From NCBI GenBank assembly GCA_002282385.1, contig NCJG01000001.1, forward strand, positions 434,001 to 498,000: 64,000 nt of DNA, given 5' to 3'. Shown here one piece after another: positions 1 through 9,277 of this stretch. Source of the stretch: Sphingomonadales bacterium 39-57-19 (GTDB taxonomy: Bacteria > Pseudomonadota > Alphaproteobacteria > Sphingomonadales > Sphingomonadaceae). Position 1 is the stretch's first letter, and each line of letters opens with the position of its first letter. The position numbers and the translations under genes were made by a program. The notes beneath the pieces are model-generated. The model worked only from the letters and a program-made list of their open reading frames with translations. It had not been told where the DNA came from and made no database searches.

Positions 1-1004
1 TCGTCACCAGCACGCACACACCCGTATTGTTCTTCTCAAACATTGGTAAGGTCTACCGCCTAAAGGTTTGGAAGCTGCCCGAAGGCGGCCCATCGACCCG
101 CGGTCGGCCCATGGTCAACCTGCTGCCATTGGGCGAAGGCGAAGTCATTTCCAACGTTTTGACCCTGCCTGAGGACGAAGCCGAATGGGGCGGCCTCAGC
201 GTCGTATTTGCCACGGCCAAGGGCTATGCCCGTCGCAACAGCATGGACGCATTTGCCAATGTCCCAAGCAACGGCAAAATCGCCATGAAGTTTGAAGGCG
301 AAGATGCCGATGACAAGCTGATCGGCGTGGAATTGTTAAGCGCTGAAGACGACGTCTTGCTGGCCAGCCGCAATGGCAAGGCCATCCGCTTTGCCGCGGA
401 CGACATTCGCGAATTCCAAAGCCGTGCGTCGACGGGTGTTCGTGCTATGAAGCTCGCTAAGGGCGACGAGGTTATCTCGCTATCCATCCTTCAGCGCGTG
501 GGCACCACGCCCGAAGAGCGCGAAGATTATCTGCGCTTCGCCCCATGGAAGCCCGAGAAGGAAGGCGAACCCACAATGTCCGCGGAACGCATTGCGGAGA
601 TGGCGGAGCGTGAACAGTTCATCCTGACCGTATGCGCCAATGGCTATGGCAAATTGTCATCGGCTTATGGATATCGCCGCACGGGTCGTGGTGGTCAGGG
701 TATCACCAATATCGACAATATCGAACGCAACGGCCCCGTTGTCGCCAGCTTCCCCGCAACCAAGGGGGACCAGTTGATGCTCGTCACCGACCAGGCAAAG
801 CTGATCCGCATGCCATTGGACAGCTTACGCGTCCTTGGCCGCGGCACCGCAGGCGTGCGTTTGTTCAACGTTGGCGACAATGAACATGTCGTCGGCGCAG
901 CGAAGATTGACGAGAGTGATGATGAGGCAGACGGCGCAATCGAAGACACGAACGAGGTTGCATCTGCAGTAGTCGAAGTATCCGAAGGAAACGAACCCGT
1001 ATGA
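1..1004 (+). CDS. gyrA: DNA gyrase subunit A, C-terminal part (5' end outside window)
   Basis: This is the 3' part of the GyrA subunit of the type II topoisomerase that introduces negative supercoils. The reading frame is open from base 3, so the start, the catalytic tyrosine and the GyrA box lie upstream of the window. What remains is the C-terminal beta-pinwheel that wraps DNA: repeated blades with stretches such as KVYRLKVWKLPEG, GYARRNSMDAF and GYGKLSSAYGYRRTGRGGQG, followed by an acidic tail rich in Asp and Glu, as is common in GyrA. The stop overlaps the next start as ATGA, so the downstream hydrolase is probably translationally coupled. Identification rests on strong family resemblance; only the N-terminal extent is unknown. 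Confidence 0.95.
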   Translation, partial: VTSTHTPVLFFSNIGKVYRLKVWKLPEGGPSTRGRPMVNLLPLGEGEVISNVLTLPEDEAEWGGLSVVFATAKGYARRNSMDAFANVPSNGKIAMKFEGEDADDKLIGVELLSAEDDVLLASRNGKAIRFAADDIREFQSRASTGVRAMKLAKGDEVISLSILQRVGTTPEEREDYLRFAPWKPEKEGEPTMSAERIAEMAEREQFILTVCANGYGKLSSAYGYRRTGRGGQGITNIDNIERNGPVVASFPATKGDQLMLVTDQAKLIRMPLDSLRVLGRGTAGVRLFNVGDNEHVVGAAKIDESDDEADGAIEDTNEVASAVVEVSEGNEPV

Positions 1005-2161
1005 GCACAGCGCATGTGATTGCCGCAGTCCTTGCAGCCACCACGCAAAGCGCACCTGCTGCTCCCGTCGCTGCGCCGAATGATTATGCGCTCGAACAGA
1101 ATTGGCTTTGCCGCCCAGGCCGTCGCGACGCGTGCAGCACGCCTAGCCTCGACGTAACCGAGGTTGCGCCAAATGGAACGCGCACGGTCCGCACTGTAAC
1201 GCGGGCCAAAGCACCTGAAGCCGATTGCTTCTACGTATACCCGACCTTGTCATACGATCCGGGCGGAAATAGCGACATGATCGCCAATGACGAAGAACGC
1301 CGTGTCGTTGAGGCGCAGTTTGCGCGTTTTGGCACTGTGTGCCAAACCTTCGCGCCGATCTATCGCCAATCGACCTTAACCTGGTTGCGTTCCAACATGA
1401 TCGGCAACCCCATCCCTATGGACCCCGAGCTGCGCTATAATGACGTACGCGATGCGTGGCGGCATTACATGGCGGCCGATAACAAGGGGCGGCCATTTGT
1501 TCTTGTCGGACATTCGCAAGGATCGGGATTGCTCAAGCGCCTGATTGCCGAGGAAATCGAAGGCAAACCAGCTGCGACGCAGATGTTGTCGGCCATGCTT
1601 GCGGGCACCAATGTTGCCGTGCCCAAGGGGAAGGACCAGGGCGCCGATTTGAAACAGACGGCTGTGTGCCGGAAAGCAGGGCAGACCAATTGCGTCATTG
1701 CCTGGACAAGTTTTCGTGAAACCTCGCCCCCGCCTGCAAACGGCCGTTATGGCCGTGCACCCGACCCCGCGCAGGAAACCATTTGCGCAAACCCCGCTGC
1801 GCTTGGCGGCGGCATGGCAACAGTTAACGCACGTTTTCCCTCTGGAGCAGGGATTGGCGACTTGGTGACAGATAGCCCGCGCTGGACCAAAGACAATGCC
1901 CCCGTTATCACGCCAACCGTCGCTGTCCCCGGACTATACGCAGCGCAGTGTGTGACGGTGAACGGCGCGAATGTCTTGTCAGTCCGCATCAACGCAGACC
2001 CTGCCGACCCCCGTATTGACGATGTCGGCGGTGATGTCCGCTTTGGCGCATTTGTCGCACAGGACTGGGGACTCCACCTGATCGACGTGTCACTGGTTAT
2101 GCAGGATATGGTGGATCTGGTGCCCGTGCAGTTGGCGGCATGGAAAGCGCGCGGCCGTTAA
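1001..2161 (+). CDS. Secreted DUF3089 alpha/beta-hydrolase-like protein
   Basis: The 386-residue protein belongs to the DUF3089 family, an alpha/beta-hydrolase fold of unknown substrate. The N-terminus (MSTAHVIAAVLAATTQSAPA) looks like a short, weakly hydrophobic signal peptide. Visible motifs are DCFYVYPTLSYDPGGN near residues 75-90 and the nucleophile elbow VGHSQGSG near 169-176, with Ser172 the likely catalytic serine. Several cysteines (for example in the CRPGRRDAC segment) suggest disulfides and export. It overlaps gyrA by four bases (ATGA), an unusual partner for gyrase, so the overlap probably reflects genome compaction. Esterase or lipase activity is inferred from the fold; the substrate cannot be read from sequence. 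Confidence 0.82.
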   Translation: MSTAHVIAAVLAATTQSAPAAPVAAPNDYALEQNWLCRPGRRDACSTPSLDVTEVAPNGTRTVRTVTRAKAPEADCFYVYPTLSYDPGGNSDMIANDEERRVVEAQFARFGTVCQTFAPIYRQSTLTWLRSNMIGNPIPMDPELRYNDVRDAWRHYMAADNKGRPFVLVGHSQGSGLLKRLIAEEIEGKPAATQMLSAMLAGTNVAVPKGKDQGADLKQTAVCRKAGQTNCVIAWTSFRETSPPPANGRYGRAPDPAQETICANPAALGGGMATVNARFPSGAGIGDLVTDSPRWTKDNAPVITPTVAVPGLYAAQCVTVNGANVLSVRINADPADPRIDDVGGDVRFGAFVAQDWGLHLIDVSLVMQDMVDLVPVQLAAWKARGR

Positions 2162-2286
2162 GAACCGTTTCGTAACGACGGTTGCAATGTAGGATTTGAT
2201 TTGAGATTCTGCACGCAATTAACTGACTGGGCCGTTCTTTCTCAATGTCGATATTTTGTGAATATGCCAAAGCGCAATGTCATCGT

Positions 2287-2341
2287 TAAAGCGACAAACG
2301 AGACAGTCAAAACATCGTCGCTGGGCACTTTTGTCGCTTTA
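2287..2341. repeat. Perfect 12-bp inverted repeat in intergenic DNA
   Basis: The arms TAAAGCGACAAA (2287-2298) and TTTGTCGCTTTA (2330-2341) are exact reverse complements separated by 31 bases. They lie in the roughly 205-bp gap between the convergent DUF3089 and YhhN genes, which otherwise shows no supported gene. The arm position near both stop codons would fit an RNA hairpin ending transcription, but no clear T-run follows. A fossil mobile-element end is another possibility. Confidence 0.6.
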
Positions 2342-2366
2342 GAACGCCGCGCGAAAGGGCGTCAGC

Positions 2367-3050
2367 TTAATCGCGCTCTTCACCTTCCGGATAATACCCG
2401 CGTTTGACCAAGGTTTGCGCCACGCCAACCGCAATCATCAACACGCCGAAATAATAAAGATACCAAATCGCGATGCCCGATACCTTCGAATTTGCGAGCG
2501 GACCAAGCTCCGCGAATATCAGCAAGTCGGAAATGACAAACAAAACCGCGCCGAACCCGACACGGTAACGGGGAAAATTGCTGCTCCACGCCATCGCCGC
2601 CATCGCGGCCAAAATGACGCTATAGGCCGCAACTTGAACCGCTTCGTCGGTGGTCGGCGGAAGGCCATAAGCAATCACCGGCGTGAGCAGGAAAAGCGCG
2701 ATTGCGAGCAGTTTCTGGCTGAACGTCGGCGCCACACGCCTGTGCCGGAAATACAGCCAAATGGCGACCAGATGACCGGCGGCAAAGGCCAGCGCACCTG
2801 CAACCATGCTGAATTCAATCAAACCGTCGCCCAGCGCATAAAAGGCCAATATGATCGCCAATGGCACAAATTCCCCCACATGATGCCGGTGCAGCGCAAA
2901 GGGCACCAGCAAGCCGACGGCCGCCATTTTCCAGACGAGGGCGATCAGTCCCCCTTCGAGGGGAAGCAAGAGCCACGTCGCAGGAAAGCTGATACCTGCA
3001 ACAAGGCTGGCAAGCAGCCACGGTCGTTTATGTGCGAGATCCTGTGTCAT
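2367..3050 (-). CDS. YhhN (TMEM86/lysoplasmalogenase-like) family membrane protein
   Basis: A very hydrophobic protein of about 227 residues with seven or eight predicted membrane segments and almost no soluble domain. The FGAVLFVISDLLIFAE segment matches the signature region of the YhhN family, whose eukaryotic member TMEM86 hydrolyses lysoplasmalogen. The bacterial substrate is not established. I place the start at the ATG whose protein begins MTQDLAHKRPW. In-frame ATGs at 3062 and 3086 are possible, but they push further into the upstream NAD(P)HX dehydratase gene, which ends at 3028. None of the three has a strong Shine-Dalgarno sequence. The overlap suggests co-transcription with the dehydratase. 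Confidence 0.75.
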   Translation of the reverse strand: MTQDLAHKRPWLLASLVAGISFPATWLLLPLEGGLIALVWKMAAVGLLVPFALHRHHVGEFVPLAIILAFYALGDGLIEFSMVAGALAFAAGHLVAIWLYFRHRRVAPTFSQKLLAIALFLLTPVIAYGLPPTTDEAVQVAAYSVILAAMAAMAWSSNFPRYRVGFGAVLFVISDLLIFAELGPLANSKVSGIAIWYLYYFGVLMIAVGVAQTLVKRGYYPEGEERD

Positions 3051-3882
3051 CCGCTGGTTCATCGTGCAAACAACCACGCAAGACAAGTGGAATATGGTCC
3101 ATCATCTTATCCGCGGCCAGCCCCGGCCCCGCACGCACGCCAATGTCGCCATGCAACCACGCAGCCATGCAGGCGGCGTCAAAGGCTGCAACGCCTTGCG
3201 CCATCAATCCGCAGATCAGGCCGGTCAGCACATCGCCCGACCCGGCGGTTGCCAGCCATGGCGATGCATGGCGGTTGACGGCAACACGCCCGTCGGGCGC
3301 GGCGATGTGGGTTTGCGGACCTTTCAACAGGACCACCGCCCCCGACCGCCGCGCCGCGCAGTATGCAGCCTCCGCGCGATCTGCGAGGTCGATATCGGGA
3401 AACAGCCGGGCAAATTCTCCGGAATGCGGTGTCATGACGTCATCAGCGCCGAGATGTTTGAAAAGCCGCGCAGGATCGCCCGCGAACGCGGTGATCGCAT
3501 CGGCATCCAGCACAATCGGTATATCGCGCTTCAGCAGTGCACAGACAATATCCGCGATGCCCGCCCCTGCCCCCGGCCCAATGGCGAGCGCCGTTACGCG
3601 GTGGTCGATGCACGCCAACTTATCGTCCGCCTCACGCAACATGATCGCGGTCACATGTGCTGCCTGTTCCACAAGCGCGGCCTTGTCGCCGATTATGGTC
3701 ACGAGCCCCGCCCCGACCGCCAAAGCCACCTGCGCCGCCAACCGCGATGCGCCAGTTCGAAGCGGCGGCCCGCTCCAGACCATCGCATGGCCCCGGCTAT
3801 ATTTATGCGCGTCGGACGGCGGCGGGACCAGCGTTGGCCGGGCTATCGTGCCGTCTTTGGTGAGGTTAAGCGTAAATCCCAT
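3028..3882 (-). CDS. nnrD: ADP/ATP-dependent NAD(P)H-hydrate dehydratase (NnrD domain only)
   Basis: The enzyme repairs damaged NAD(P)HX by nucleotide-dependent dehydration. The carbohydrate-kinase-like (YjeF_C) domain is complete: HKYSRGHAMVWSGPPLRTGA at its start, a middle DVMTPHSGEFARLF motif, KGPQTHIAAPDG, and the nucleotide/catalytic motif ATAGSGDVLTGLICG. Many bacteria fuse this to an N-terminal NnrE epimerase (YjeF_N, about 200 residues); here that domain is absent. The frame is open to a GTG at 3939, directly abutting the divergent trmFO start. I prefer the ATG at 3882, which leaves about 57 bases for promoters. It overlaps the YhhN gene downstream. Confidence 0.87.
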   Translation of the reverse strand: MGFTLNLTKDGTIARPTLVPPPSDAHKYSRGHAMVWSGPPLRTGASRLAAQVALAVGAGLVTIIGDKAALVEQAAHVTAIMLREADDKLACIDHRVTALAIGPGAGAGIADIVCALLKRDIPIVLDADAITAFAGDPARLFKHLGADDVMTPHSGEFARLFPDIDLADRAEAAYCAARRSGAVVLLKGPQTHIAAPDGRVAVNRHASPWLATAGSGDVLTGLICGLMAQGVAAFDAACMAAWLHGDIGVRAGPGLAADKMMDHIPLVLRGCLHDEPADDTGSRT

Positions 3883-3939
3883 AGTCCATCTTGCCGCTTT
3901 TACCTGTGCAGCGCCAAAGATTTTTGATAGCCGCGCCAC

Positions 3940-5277
3940 ATGACCAAATCATATGACGTTCAAATTATTGGTGGCGGCTTGGCGGGATGCGAGGCGGCGT
4001 GGCAATTGGCGCAGCGCGGAATGCGGGTGAAGCTTTCGGAAATGCGCGGTTCCGGCGACATGACGCCAGCGCACCAGACCGATGGCCTTGCCGAACTGGT
4101 TTGCTCAAACAGCTTTCGTTCGGATGATGCGGAAAACAACGCCGTTGGCCTTTTGCATCAGGAAATGCGTGATTTGGGATCGCTGATCATGCAGGCGGCT
4201 GAAGTCGCGAAGGTTCCGGCCGGATCGGCGCTGGCGGTTGATCGTGATGTTTTCTCAGAAACAGTTACCAAGCATCTGGAAAATAATCCAAATATTGACA
4301 TCGTGCGCGAACGTGTGGATGCCATTCCGGCCGACCGCCCGGTCATTATCGCCACGGGTCCGCTGACCGCGACCAACCTTGCCGAAAGCATCATGGCGAA
4401 AACGGGTGAGGATCGCCTCGCCTTTTTCGACGCAATTGCGCCGATTGTGTACCATGACAGCATCGACATGGACATCGCATGGTATGCCTCACGCTGGGAC
4501 AAGGGCGAAGGCAAGGATTATATCAACTGCCCCATGGATGAAGCGCAATATCGCGCCTTTCATCAGGGATTGCTCGATTCCGAGAAATCCGAATTCAAGG
4601 AATGGGAAACCAACACACCTTATTTCGAAGGATGCATGCCGATTGAGGTCATGGCGTCACGCGGGCTCGATACGCTCCGTTTTGGCCCGATGAAGCCCGT
4701 CGGCTTGGATAATCCGCGCACCGGGCGCTGGGCCCATGCCGTGGTGCAGCTGCGTCAGGACAATAAACAAGGCACTTTGTGGAACATGGTCGGGTTCCAA
4801 ACCAAGATGAAACATGGCGCACAAGTTGAACTGCTGCGCACCATCCCCGGGCTGGAAAAGGCGGAATTTGCGCGGCTTGGTGGCTTGCACCGCAATACCT
4901 TCATTCGCTCGCCAATCCTCTTGGACCGTCAGCTGCGCCTAAAATCGTCGCCGCATATCCGCTTTGCCGGACAGATCACGGGCTGCGAAGGCTATGTCGA
5001 AAGCAGCGCGGTTGGGCTGATGGCGGGGATTATGACCGCGGCCGAAATTTCGGGGCGAACCGTCACCCCGCCGCCGCCCACCACCGCGCTTGGTGCACTG
5101 CTTGGGCACATTACGGGGGATGCGCTGGCCGATGACTATCAACCCATGAACATCAATTTCGGGCTGTTCGCGCCGCTGGACGAAAAAGTGCACAAAAAAT
5201 CGCGCAAGGCCGCGATGACGGGCCGTGCGCGGACGGACTTAAACAGTTGGATCAGCGCGCAAAAGGTTGCGGCTTAA
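3940..5277 (+). CDS. trmFO: tRNA m5U54 methyltransferase, folate- and FAD-dependent (TrmFO)
   Basis: TrmFO forms 5-methyluridine at position 54 of the tRNA T-loop, using methylenetetrahydrofolate as carbon donor and FADH2 as reductant. The 445-residue length is typical. The N-terminus carries the dinucleotide-binding motif [18 protein letters not shown], then the family-specific [19 protein letters not shown] segment with its conserved cysteine. The C-terminal half has the GLHRNTFI and [14 protein letters not shown] motifs of the FAD fold. It is divergent from the NAD(P)HX dehydratase gene and converges on the EF-hand gene, overlapping it by four bases at the stops. No frameshift or missing motif is seen. 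Confidence 0.96.
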   Translation: MTKSYDVQIIGGGLAGCEAAWQLAQRGMRVKLSEMRGSGDMTPAHQTDGLAELVCSNSFRSDDAENNAVGLLHQEMRDLGSLIMQAAEVAKVPAGSALAVDRDVFSETVTKHLENNPNIDIVRERVDAIPADRPVIIATGPLTATNLAESIMAKTGEDRLAFFDAIAPIVYHDSIDMDIAWYASRWDKGEGKDYINCPMDEAQYRAFHQGLLDSEKSEFKEWETNTPYFEGCMPIEVMASRGLDTLRFGPMKPVGLDNPRTGRWAHAVVQLRQDNKQGTLWNMVGFQTKMKHGAQVELLRTIPGLEKAEFARLGGLHRNTFIRSPILLDRQLRLKSSPHIRFAGQITGCEGYVESSAVGLMAGIMTAAEISGRTVTPPPPTTALGALLGHITGDALADDYQPMNINFGLFAPLDEKVHKKSRKAAMTGRARTDLNSWISAQKVAA

Positions 5278-5729
5278 CAGCGGCACGCCGGCTTTTCGGC
5301 CTGTTTCGGCCGCGTCTGCGCAAATTCCTTGCGGGTGAGCAACTGGTCCTTGTTCCTGTCCGCGCCGGCAAAGCGTTCTCCGGTGGCCGCCGCCCATTCT
5401 TCAAAAGTGAGCAAATTATTGCCATCGCGGTCCAACGCCTTGAACGCCTTCGTTCGGCTCCCCATCATTTCGAGGCGGGAAATAAGCTCGTCCCTGTTGC
5501 GGTCATAACGGTTGAAACGCATTTCCTCACGACTTGCCTTTGGCGCTTCGGGCGGCGCTGGGCCAAATGCAGGCGCGTTTGCTCCCGCTTGGGGTAAGGC
5601 ATCAGAAATCGCCTCAGGCGGCGGCGCGGCGGGGATGAGGTTCGGCTGGTTAGCCTGTGTCTGCCAGAACCAAAGCCCTGAAACGACGAGCAACAATGCC
5701 GCTACACCGCTAACCAATATCCGCTGCAT
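5274..5729 (-). CDS. EF-hand calcium-binding protein with N-terminal membrane anchor
   Basis: A 151-residue protein with a hydrophobic N-terminal segment (about residues 4-22) serving as signal peptide or anchor, a Pro/Ala-rich linker to about residue 65, then three EF-hand-like calcium loops: [24 protein letters not shown] and [12 protein letters not shown]. The acidic residues at loop positions 1, 3, 5 and 12 are mostly present. The last residues (KPACRC) carry two cysteines. It probably resides in the periplasm. Proteins of this kind are common in sphingomonads and may buffer or sense calcium, but the partner is unknown. It is convergent with trmFO, with a four-base overlap. Confidence 0.8.
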   Translation of the reverse strand: MQRILVSGVAALLLVVSGLWFWQTQANQPNLIPAAPPPEAISDALPQAGANAPAFGPAPPEAPKASREEMRFNRYDRNRDELISRLEMMGSRTKAFKALDRDGNNLLTFEEWAAATGERFAGADRNKDQLLTRKEFAQTRPKQAEKPACRC

Positions 5730-5772
5730 GACCTTCCCCTCATGATGACATCACGGCGATAGGGCCACAAAG

Positions 5773-6372
5773 CTACCATCCCGTTAAGGCATGGCCGATA
5801 AGCCGAAATCCCGTCACCTTTCGAACCGACATCGCCAAAATGGACAGGGGACGAAGTTTTCGGCCTTTAGGCAACGCCGGAAGTGGCTGGTTATCGAGCG
5901 CAACGAACTTTGACGGGAATTCCAGTCGTAATGCATCAAGAGCCCATTGATGTGACAAAGCACTGATATCACATGCCCCGCCCATCCAAACTGCATAAGA
6001 TCCAAAAATCGCGCGACCACGCAACGCGGCATGAGCTTCAACATCCTCTGCGGCCCACTCATCCTCGCCCAGCAGCAACTCCCATGCCGAGACCAAGTCC
6101 TCCAACGCAGAAAATTTGATGGTGTCACCACACGCACCGAGCGATTGCAGCAAAGGTTCCCCCTTTGGTCGCAGCGCGGGTTCCGCGGCAAAGGCGTCAC
6201 GCCACCATGCCAATTTGATTTGCGCGATCATCGGCTCCCGCGCTTTCCGCACGATGTCGGCAAAGCGCATATCCAATTGCAGCAAAAGGGTGAAAGCAGG
6301 CCGAAATGCAACGGGCGTATAGGCCACAGCGAGGTTGGCCGGAGGTGGCAGTTGTGGCGGGATACCATTCAT
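5773..6372 (-). CDS. Squalene/phytoene synthase-like protein (short)
   Basis: A 199-residue protein with distant resemblance to the trans-isoprenyl diphosphate synthase head-to-head family: the REPMIAQIKLAWWRDAF segment corresponds to the conserved R-L-x-W-W-R-D stretch of squalene/phytoene synthases and of the related NDUFAF6-type proteins. Neither Asp-rich DxxxD substrate motif is clearly intact, and full synthases are about 280 residues, so catalysis is doubtful. It lies alone, divergent from the Tad pilus genes, with an AT-rich shared upstream region. I regard it as a non-catalytic family member of unknown role rather than a pigment gene; no carotenoid genes are nearby. Confidence 0.55.
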   Translation of the reverse strand: MNGIPPQLPPPANLAVAYTPVAFRPAFTLLLQLDMRFADIVRKAREPMIAQIKLAWWRDAFAAEPALRPKGEPLLQSLGACGDTIKFSALEDLVSAWELLLGEDEWAAEDVEAHAALRGRAIFGSYAVWMGGACDISALSHQWALDALRLEFPSKFVALDNQPLPALPKGRKLRPLSILAMSVRKVTGFRLIGHALTGW

Positions 6373-6408
6373 GTCGTCATTCGCTTCACGTCAATAAATT
6401 TTCTATGG

Positions 6409-6425
6409 TTAACAATTGGGTAACC
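6409..6425. promoter_or_regulatory. CtrA-like box upstream of Tad pilus genes
   Basis: The bases read TTAA, seven bases, then GTAACC, one mismatch from the alphaproteobacterial CtrA consensus TTAA-N7-TTAACC; the overlapping ATGGTTAA is the reverse of the half-site TTAACCAT. It lies about 80-95 bases before the tadG start. In Caulobacter pilus genes are under CtrA, so the location makes sense. Based on motif similarity only. Confidence 0.35.
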
Positions 6426-6504
6426 CTGCTCCTTCAAAGAACACTTACTACGACGCGCGTAGAGGGTGTCGAGAATCCATTGTGGAAACCAGGGGACAAC
6501 AACT

Positions 6505-8651
6505 GTGAAGAATGTCGAGGCCCAAAAAGTGTCTGGCCTTATGTCGCGCCTGCTAAAAAATGAGGGAGGTAATATCCTTGCTCTTTTCGCTGTTGCGGTA
6601 ATTCCGGTCTTCGGTCTTGTGGGCGGCGGTTTTGACATGACCCGGATCTATCTAACTCAAACGCGGTTGCAAGGTGCTTGTGATGCCGGCGCGCTCATCG
6701 GCCGTAAAACGATGGGACTTGGCACATGGGCCGCAAATAACAGCGCCGCAAATACGCTGGCGGAAAAGCTGTTCGACCAGAACTTCCCAGACGGCGCTTA
6801 TGGCACGACCGGACTTGCCCGCAGCTTCGCCGAATCCAACGGAAACGTAACCGGGACCGCATCAGTCACCGTTCCCATGACGTTGATGCAAGTACTTGGC
6901 CAAAAATCGCAAGTTGTTGCAGTCAATTGCCAGGCAGAACTGCGTGTCCCCAACACTGACGTTATGTTTGTGTTGGATACAACAGGGTCGATGGACCAGT
7001 CGATACAAGATTCAGGATCATCTGAACGAAAGATCGATGGTCTGCGCAAGGCAGTGAAATGTTTTTACGAAGCACTGGCGAAGCAGAACATCACGGACGT
7101 CACGCCGTCAGACTGCGGAGAAAAAGGTGATCCCATTCCATCCAACGTGGGCAATGTACAATTGCGATTCGGTTTTGTGCCTTATGCCGTCAACGTAAAT
7201 GTAGGCCGGTTATTGCCGCTCGATTACATGGCGGACCGATGGACCTACCAGTCGCGGGAAGCGTCGTTCACCACAGGAAGCAACGCGATTCCTATATACC
7301 AAGGCGAAGGCTCACCCAACCCGGGAGGTTCAGTAACAACAACTATTGCAGACACCCCTTGGGAAGATACCGGGCAAAATATTGGACAGTACCCTTCGGT
7401 TCTTTTGACAAAAGAGAGCGAATGCCCGCCGCCAGGGGGGGCACCTAAAACGGAACTTATCTCGACAGACGGGCCACGCCAACTTGTCTCGCAGACGCCA
7501 ACCACGCCCGTTTATGGTACTCATAACTCCATAACACGAACCTACCAGCAGGTAAGTTCCACAGCCCAGCGATCCTACCGTTATTCATATAGTGCCCTCT
7601 TGCTCGGCAGGGGCATATGCAGGTTGCAATCTCGTGATACGGGGCAACAAAATGGCACCACCACGACGACAACCACCGAGGCTATCAACTGGACACGAAA
7701 TACCAATTTTGCGGGTTGGACCTACAAACCGGTTACATTCAACGTAAGCGGCCTGAAAGATAACGGAACAAATTCTTGGCGTTCTTCGTTGCAACTGCCA
7801 ATCGGCACGGACGGCGCCAACACCACGGTCAACTGGAGTGGATGCATCGAGGAGCGGCAAACCTTCCGTGGGCCCGACAACGATCCTTCTAACGACTGGG
7901 ATCCGATTCCGTCAACCGCGCTGGACATGGACATTGATCTGGTGCCAACGAAATCAAATACTGAAACCCAATGGGGCCGATGCTGCCAAGCGTCATATGG
8001 CAGCGCTATCTGGTCAACACGGACGGGTCAGGAAACAAAAGCCGTTCGTCCACGCGGACCACTTCAAATGTATCGGTGGGGAAAGACGACGGGGTCTCGA
8101 TGCCAACACTGGGTGAGAGCTGCCCGACCGTTGTAAGGAAATTTCAAACGTGGACGCCTTCTGATTTTCGCACTTATGTGAACAGCCTGACCACTGATGG
8201 CTATACATATCACGATATCGGACTGCTCTGGGGCGCGCGCATTATGTCGCCAACAGGCATTTTTGCTGCATTAAATGCGCCACAGAACATGTCGATTGAG
8301 CGTCATATGGTGTTTATGACCGATGGTGAGACCAACGTCGTCCACGACGACTATTCGGCTTATGGTGTGCATTGGTATGACCGCCGACAGACGCCGACTG
8401 GAACGGCACCAACCAACAGCCAGCTGGTCGCTATGACCGACGCCCGAACAGCAGCGCTTTGCAAGGCTATCAAAAACAAAAATATCAATCTGTGGGTCGT
8501 ATCATACGGAGACGTTGGTGGGCCAACCAACGACAGGTTGAGAGCGTGCGCAACACCGGGCAAATTCTTTCAAGCCACCAGTGTTGCGTCGTTGGTCAGT
8601 AACTTCAAAGAGATTGCTGCTAAAATTTCAGCACTTCGCCTGACACAATAA
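6505..8651 (+). pseudogene. TadG-like pilus-assembly protein with von Willebrand domain, split by a one-base frameshift
   Basis: The gene would encode about 715 residues if one base were restored. The N-terminal part (to the stop at 8136) begins with a TadE/TadG-type membrane segment (ALFAVAVIPVFGLVGGGFDM) and carries the MIDAS start FVLDTTGSMDQS. The rest of the von Willebrand fold, including MVFMTDGETNVVHDDY and LWVVSYGD, lies in another frame, continuing to 8651. The sense switches at TGGGGCC (7972-7978): reading TGG then GGG CCG ATG restores family-like sequence, so one G appears missing from the G run. This may be a real mutation or a homopolymer error. I chose the GTG at 6505, preceded by AGGGGA at a good distance; an ATG at 6541 is the alternative. 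TadE-like genes follow on the same strand. Confidence 0.75.
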
Positions 8652-8665
8652 AGACGGGGTGTCTG

Positions 8666-9274
8666 ATGATCGCAAAATTCATATCCGATGAAGATGGCGC
8701 GTCCATCCTGGAATTCGCACTTATTGCGCCTGTTGTCATGATGATGGTTATGGGGACCATGGATATCGGGCACTCCCTTTTCGTCCGCGCGACCTTAGAT
8801 GGCACCGTGCAGGATGCGGCGAGAAGTTCGTCGTTAGAAGGTGCGACGACCTTAATACAACAAGATCTTATCGATGAACGGGTAGCATCTACAATCCGCG
8901 AACTCGCCCCAGGTGCTAACGTCACGGTAAGCCGACGTTATTACAAGACCTTTTCAACGGCAGCTCTAGCGCGCGCGGAAGAAGTTATCGAACAATCACC
9001 GGGTAATTTGAAATGCGATCGCGGTGAAAGCTTTATGGATGCCAACGGAAACAGGGTTTGGGACGCCGACGGCGGATCCGATGGACAAGGTGGCGCAAAG
9101 GATATCGTTATCATAACGTTCAAGGTTAGCTACCCGCGCATTTTCCCCTTGGCACCCATGCTCGGCTGGCCCGCCAATGTCGAAATGGAATCAAACTCTA
9201 TTCTCGCAAACCAACCTTATGGTGACCAGACAGGCTTTGGCAAACCTGTCCAAGTCAACTGCCCAACGGTGTAA
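8666..9274 (+). CDS. TadE-like pseudopilin
   Basis: A 202-residue protein with the TadE-family N-terminus: a short cytoplasmic stretch, then DGASILEFALIAPVVMMMVMG, which contains the conserved Glu at the start of a single hydrophobic helix (about residues 11-35), as in prepilin-like proteins. The periplasmic part is variable, contains two cysteines, and has an Asp/Gly-rich DANGNRVWDADGGSDGQGG stretch that resembles a calcium-binding loop. It begins 14 bases after the TadG-like reading frame ends and three bases before the next TadE-like gene, so all three are probably one transcript. The family role is in assembly or function of Flp-type (Tad) pili; no pilin, ATPase or secretin gene is present here. 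Confidence 0.8.
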   Translation: MIAKFISDEDGASILEFALIAPVVMMMVMGTMDIGHSLFVRATLDGTVQDAARSSSLEGATTLIQQDLIDERVASTIRELAPGANVTVSRRYYKTFSTAALARAEEVIEQSPGNLKCDRGESFMDANGNRVWDADGGSDGQGGAKDIVIITFKVSYPRIFPLAPMLGWPANVEMESNSILANQPYGDQTGFGKPVQVNCPTV

Positions 9275-9277
9275 TAT

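Noticed and set aside
2163..2183. Terminator after the DUF3089 gene (AACCGT...ACGGTT)
   Set aside because: Only a 6-bp stem with a nine-base loop and no T-run; too weak to call.
2201..2407. Small reading frame of 68 codons between DUF3089 and YhhN genes
   Set aside because: No ribosome site, no recognisable domain, spans the inverted repeat and overlaps the end of the convergent YhhN gene.
7960..7980. Programmed -1 frameshift in the TadG-like gene
   Set aside because: No XXXYYYZ slippery heptamer is present at the switch point and no clear downstream stem was seen; a lost G explains it more simply.
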